Assembly: GCA_902500995.1 (NCBI GenBank)
Contig: CABVSR010000005.1
Span: forward strand, 124,001-188,000
Source: an uncultured Nitrospira sp.
GTDB lineage: Bacteria > Nitrospirota > Nitrospiria > Nitrospirales > Nitrospiraceae
Reading direction: 5' to 3'
DNA: 64,000 bases
In this document: positions 60,920-64,000 of the stretch, in pieces
Position numbering within the stretch: the stretch's first letter is position 1
How the letters are laid out: each line of letters begins with the position of its first letter
Translations under genes and position numbers: made by a program
The notes under the pieces: generated by a model
Told to the model about the DNA's origin: nothing
The model's input: only the letters and a program-made list of their open reading frames with translations
Databases searched by the model: none

Positions 60920-62170
60920 ATGAGAGTTCTTTGGCTAGGACATAATCTTGCCTATCCGCCCAAGGGAGGGCCGCTCCAGCGAAATTACAATTTGTTGAAG
61001 GAGGTAGCTAGGTATCACGAGGTACACGCGCTTGTGTTTGACCAGCCGGCATCCAGGCCGCCAGGAGTCACACCCGAGCATTGCGTGGAAGCATTGTTGA
61101 AATTCTGTGCCAGTGTAGAATGGGTACCGCTTCCGAAAGATTCTCTTGGCATTGGTCGTTATTGGCGAGCAGGTAGTGGCCTGTTGATGGGCGAGCCCTA
61201 TGAGTTTCGTTGGTTACGCTCGAAGGAAATGGCGCAGCGCCTTCAACGACTGGTGAGTCGATTCCGATTTGATGTAATACATGCTGATACGCTTGGTTTA
61301 GCCCCCTATGTCTCTATAGTTCCTTCTGCCGGCACTGTACTGAATCACCACGATATTGAGTCAGCACTTGTTCAGAGACGGGCAGCCAGTGAGCCGAGTC
61401 TGTTGTTGCGTATGTTCTGGGCGCGCGAGGCGGCGAATTTACTCGCTGCAGAGCGTCATTGGTGTCCCTTGTTCGATGTGAACATGGTGGTGTCTGATGA
61501 CGAGGGACGGCTGCTCAAACCTTCCTGCCAAGAGAGTCATATTCGTGTCGTTCCCAATGGCGTCGATATCGGATATTTCACGCCGCGCGAAGATCCTGGA
61601 GGCACTAGACTGTTGTTTTGCGGTCGTCTTGATCAGCTGGCCAACAAGGGTGCAATCACATTTTTCTTCAATTCCATATGGCCTCAATTGTCCGGCAGGG
61701 TGAAAAATCTCGAAATCGATGTGGTCGGAAAGAATCCTCCCGCCTGGCTGCGTGAGTTAAGTCGGAGGGATTCGCGTGTGCACGTCCCCGGGTTTGTGGA
61801 CGATGTGCGCCCCTATTTCCAGAAAGCGACGATCTTCGTCTGCCCCATCACGGATGGAGGGGGAACGCGGTTAAAAATCCTCGATGCCTTAGCGATGGGC
61901 ATGCCGATAGTCAGCACAACCTTTGCTGCATCCGGTTTAACTTTGCGAGACGGAACACATCTTCTCATTGCAGATTCGCCCGAGGCAATCACTCAGCAAA
62001 TAATACGACTGTTGGATGACAAAGTCTTGCGGCAGCGATTGGCCCGCGAAGCTGTGGATGTTGTCAGGCAGGTCTATTCCTGGGATACGATTGGTCACAG
62101 TCTTACGGGCGCATACGAGGCGGCGGCCGTACGAAGAAGGACAAGGACAGGTAAATTTTCTTTGTGCTGA
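60920..62170 (+). CDS. Glycosyltransferase, GT4-like, EPS-associated type
   Basis: This GT-B enzyme has 416 aa. It opens RVLWLGHNLAYPPKGGPLQR, with FDVIHADTLGLAPYV, VLNHHDIESALVQRRAA, RVVPNGVDIGYFTPRED and FVCPITDGGGTRLKILDALA. This is the pattern of the sugar transferases known from exosortase A-type EPS loci. The donor motif is G-G-G-T-R-x-K-x-x-D, not the usual E-x7-E. It starts 1 nt after the preceding gene. Confidence 0.88.
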   Translation: MRVLWLGHNLAYPPKGGPLQRNYNLLKEVARYHEVHALVFDQPASRPPGVTPEHCVEALLKFCASVEWVPLPKDSLGIGRYWRAGSGLLMGEPYEFRWLRSKEMAQRLQRLVSRFRFDVIHADTLGLAPYVSIVPSAGTVLNHHDIESALVQRRAASEPSLLLRMFWAREAANLLAAERHWCPLFDVNMVVSDDEGRLLKPSCQESHIRVVPNGVDIGYFTPREDPGGTRLLFCGRLDQLANKGAITFFFNSIWPQLSGRVKNLEIDVVGKNPPAWLRELSRRDSRVHVPGFVDDVRPYFQKATIFVCPITDGGGTRLKILDALAMGMPIVSTTFAASGLTLRDGTHLLIADSPEAITQQIIRLLDDKVLRQRLAREAVDVVRQVYSWDTIGHSLTGAYEAAAVRRRTRTGKFSLC

Positions 62171-62195
62171 TCAAGCCAAAAGTGAACACAAGACT

Positions 62196-63191
62196 ATGAC
62201 ATCCCGGACACGTATACGGATGATTTCGAATTTTCGGCGGCTTGATGGAGTAAAAACCGAGAAGTATGAAGCGAGCAGTGTATATGCTGGAGAGAAGGAA
62301 ACCTTCTGGGATGGTGTGTGTTTGTACTTCAGGGCACGAAGCAAGGACGTCCTTGTGTTGACAGGGGGAACATGGAGGGTGGTTGGATTTTGTTTAGCGA
62401 AATCATTGTGGCCGTTCAGTACGTGTAAACTTGTTGCCGTTGACTTTATTCTATCGCGTCCTCAGAGTTGGAAGCAGTCCGTCATAGCCTGGGTCAAGAG
62501 ACTCTTGCTTCGAAAGACTGATCGGTTCATTCTGCACTTCAAGGATACGAGTGAATATGAGAAGATTTACGGAATTCCTCGCTCCAAATGTATGTTCGTT
62601 CCCTTCAAGGTGAACTATTGGGAGAAGATGGTGCTGGAAGATCAGGAGCTTTGCACCGAGGAGTACGTCTTTACTGCGGGTCGTAGCTACCGGGACTTCC
62701 CAACTTTTATCGAGGCCATGCGCAGAGTCGATTATCCAGGGCTTCTCCTTCATGAAGAAACCTCGATGCTCAAGAGATCGGCCACGGATGTGGATCTTTC
62801 AAACCTCCCAAATAACTTGACGGCAGCAATAAATGAAGGAGAGCAAAGTTGGGTCGAATACATCCGTCGAGCGAAAATCGTGGTGGTGCCGTTATTGCCT
62901 AGTACGATGTATGCGCCAGGTCTTAGTTTGTATCTCATGGCGATGGCGATGAAAAAATGTGTCATCGTCACAGAAGGACTGGCCACTAAGGGTATGCTGA
63001 AGGATGAGGCAGTCATCGTAGCTCCAAAAGATCCAGAAGCATTGGCGGTTGCTATAAGACAGGTGTGGACTGATGATGCCTTGCGTCGTAAAACTGCAGA
63101 GTCTGGGAGGCGTTATGCCGAGCGTTGCGGTGGAGAATCCCGCCTTCTGTCAGATATCGTACGCGTCTGTGGTGAGCTCTGTGTGCTGTGA
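62196..63191 (+). CDS. Putative glycosyltransferase (GT4-like)
   Basis: This 331-residue protein has a GT-B-like C-terminal half: YVFTAGRSYRDFPTFIEAMR, GEQSWVEYIRRAKIVVVPLL, and APGLSLYLMAMAMKKCVIVT followed by VIVAPKDPEALAVAIRQVW. The N-terminal half (VLTGGTWRVVGFCLAKSLW, FILHFKDTSEYEKIYGI) is short. ATG 62196 is used because the upstream frame (to 62016) overlaps the previous gene. The acidic donor motif is weak, so family assignment is moderate. Confidence 0.75.
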   Translation: MTSRTRIRMISNFRRLDGVKTEKYEASSVYAGEKETFWDGVCLYFRARSKDVLVLTGGTWRVVGFCLAKSLWPFSTCKLVAVDFILSRPQSWKQSVIAWVKRLLLRKTDRFILHFKDTSEYEKIYGIPRSKCMFVPFKVNYWEKMVLEDQELCTEEYVFTAGRSYRDFPTFIEAMRRVDYPGLLLHEETSMLKRSATDVDLSNLPNNLTAAINEGEQSWVEYIRRAKIVVVPLLPSTMYAPGLSLYLMAMAMKKCVIVTEGLATKGMLKDEAVIVAPKDPEALAVAIRQVWTDDALRRKTAESGRRYAERCGGESRLLSDIVRVCGELCVL

Positions 63192-63255
63192 CGACTAGTA
63201 GTTCGTCGTCTTTCCCTATATCTTCTCATTCATCTTACAGCCAAGGACGCTCAAT

Positions 63256-63774
63256 ATGGCAGACCTTAAGTTGCATTTAGGCTGCGGGAAATCGGTGCTT
63301 CCAGAGTACACAGGGGTTGATCTGAGTCCGCAGCCAGGGGTGAGTGTGATTTGCGATCTTTCGAGGAAGTCTTGGCCATTTCAAGATTCAAGTGTTGAGA
63401 GATGCGTCTTGTTCAATCTTCTCGAGCACCTTCCCGACACGATACAAGTTATGGAAGAATTGTGGCGTGTCACTAGGCCGGGAGGAATCGTGCACATTCA
63501 GGTGCCATACTATAATTCGGCGGGAGCTTTTCAGGACCCCACGCATGTGAAGTTTTTCACCGAACGAACATTTGATTATTTTACGGTGGATGGAACGACG
63601 GAACTCAGTCACTACAACTACTATTCGCACGCACGATTCGAGATCGTGCGACTCGATTTTCACCAGCGACCGTTCTTGAAAAGACTGCCCAGGCGGGTGC
63701 AGATATTCCTAGGCCATCATCTTGCGACTATCCAGGCAATGGATGTGGTTCTGAGGCCAGTTAAGGCAATCTGA
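63256..63774 (+). CDS. SAM-dependent methyltransferase, small
   Basis: This class I methyltransferase has 172 aa. The SAM motif is LKLHLGCGKSVLPEYTGVDL at residues 4-23, followed by CVLFNLLEHLPDTIQ and ELWRVTRPGGIVHIQVPYYN. DPTHVKFFTERTFDYFT is typical of small methyltransferases in surface-sugar loci. It is the last complete gene of the polysaccharide locus, 131 nt before the transposase start. Its target is unknown. Confidence 0.85.
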   Translation: MADLKLHLGCGKSVLPEYTGVDLSPQPGVSVICDLSRKSWPFQDSSVERCVLFNLLEHLPDTIQVMEELWRVTRPGGIVHIQVPYYNSAGAFQDPTHVKFFTERTFDYFTVDGTTELSHYNYYSHARFEIVRLDFHQRPFLKRLPRRVQIFLGHHLATIQAMDVVLRPVKAI

Positions 63775-63831
63775 AGTACTTCGAGCCCCCTCTACGTCAC
63801 GCTGCTGATAACATTTGACCTAGTGTCGTGT

Positions 63832-64000
63832 TGACCTTCCCCCCGAAAACTAGACCATTGGCTTGGAAGTTCTTCTGTGCTGAGATGGGCCTAAAGGAGG
63901 GGGCCATGACGCGAAAACGGCACACGGAGGAACAGATCATTGCGGTGCTCAAGGATGCCCAGGCAGGCACTGGAATCCAGGAGCTCTGTCGCAAGCACAG
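63832..64000 (+). mobile_element. Left end of an IS3-family insertion sequence (truncated by window)
   Basis: The sequence from 63832 begins TGACCTTCCCCCCGAAAACT, which resembles the left terminal repeat of IS3-family elements of the IS407 type, and an OrfA start lies 74 nt inside, the usual distance. The right end, OrfB and any target duplication lie beyond the window. It marks the right border of the visible polysaccharide locus. Confidence 0.65.
63906..64000 (+). CDS. IS3-family transposase OrfA, N-terminal fragment
   Basis: About 31 residues are visible: MTRKRHTEEQIIAVLKDAQA, then GTGIQELCRKH. This is the start of the HTH_Tnp_1 DNA-binding domain of IS3-family OrfA. A very good ribosome site (AAAGGAGG) lies upstream. 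In complete elements a -1 frameshift with OrfB gives the active transposase. The frame runs off the window edge. Confidence 0.85.
   Translation, partial: MTRKRHTEEQIIAVLKDAQAGTGIQELCRKH

Overview
The window is a bacterial chromosome segment of moderately high GC. The order gatB-eno-ftsB-era-mgtE-recO and the protein style suggest the genus Nitrospira (phylum Nitrospirota). That is a judgement from remembered family resemblance; no search was run. Nearly all genes lie on the plus strand. The exceptions are a small lipoprotein gene (8212-8712) and a LuxR-type regulator (12373-12990). I saw no rRNA, tRNA or CRISPR array.

Layout. (1) 1-8712: housekeeping genes: the end of gatB, enolase, an FtsB/DivIC-like divisome protein, Era, MgtE, RecO, a DUF971 protein, two lipoproteins and glycogen synthase. 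(2) 9297-12186: a phosphonate module, with a PEP mutase fused to a nucleotidyltransferase and a phosphonopyruvate decarboxylase, but no aminotransferase. (3) 12373-13447: a LuxR-type regulator reading away from the large polysaccharide locus. The gap between them holds a promoter-like element overlapped by inverted repeats. (4) 13448-20682: the export and initiation core: two tandem OPX proteins, an outer-membrane barrel, a Wzc-like tyrosine kinase, an initiating sugar-phosphate transferase and a polysaccharide deacetylase. (5) 21163-23292: a Wzm/Wzt ABC exporter whose ATPase domain differs in base composition from the sequence around it. (6) 23750-34031: a nucleotide-sugar cassette: glucose-1-P cytidylyltransferase, a UXS-like decarboxylase, a nucleotide-sugar 6-dehydrogenase, a C-methyltransferase, a DUF4910 zinc protein, an Fe/2OG oxygenase, an SDR, a beta-propeller protein and a glycosyltransferase. 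(7) 34115-54774: tailoring and assembly genes: SGNH hydrolase, epimerases, several glycosyltransferases, carbamoyltransferase, UXS, asparagine synthetase-like amidotransferase, FemAB-like protein, DegT aminotransferase, SxtJ with a 50-residue DUF5989 protein, a second deacetylase, ATP-grasp and a low-molecular-weight tyrosine phosphatase. (8) 54831-63774: two methyltransferases, a Wzy/ligase-like membrane protein, a GT39-like membrane protein and four glycosyltransferases. (9) 63832-64000: the left end of an IS3-family element cut by the window edge.

How it fits together. From 13448 to 63774 this reads as one very large exopolysaccharide or O-antigen locus. Sugars are activated as CDP- and UDP-derivatives, decarboxylated, C-methylated, carbamoylated, amidated and possibly phosphonylated. 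They would be assembled by about eleven glycosyltransferases and exported by an ABC transporter and/or the Wzc/OPX machinery. Many families are those that accompany exosortase (XrtA) systems, but no exosortase and no Wzx flippase are visible here.

The most interesting candidate is the 23750-31831 cassette. It has a CDP-glucose-forming enzyme but no CDP-glucose 4,6-dehydratase. Instead it has an oxidation/decarboxylation pair next to a C-methyltransferase, which suggests an undescribed CDP-linked, C-branched pentose pathway.
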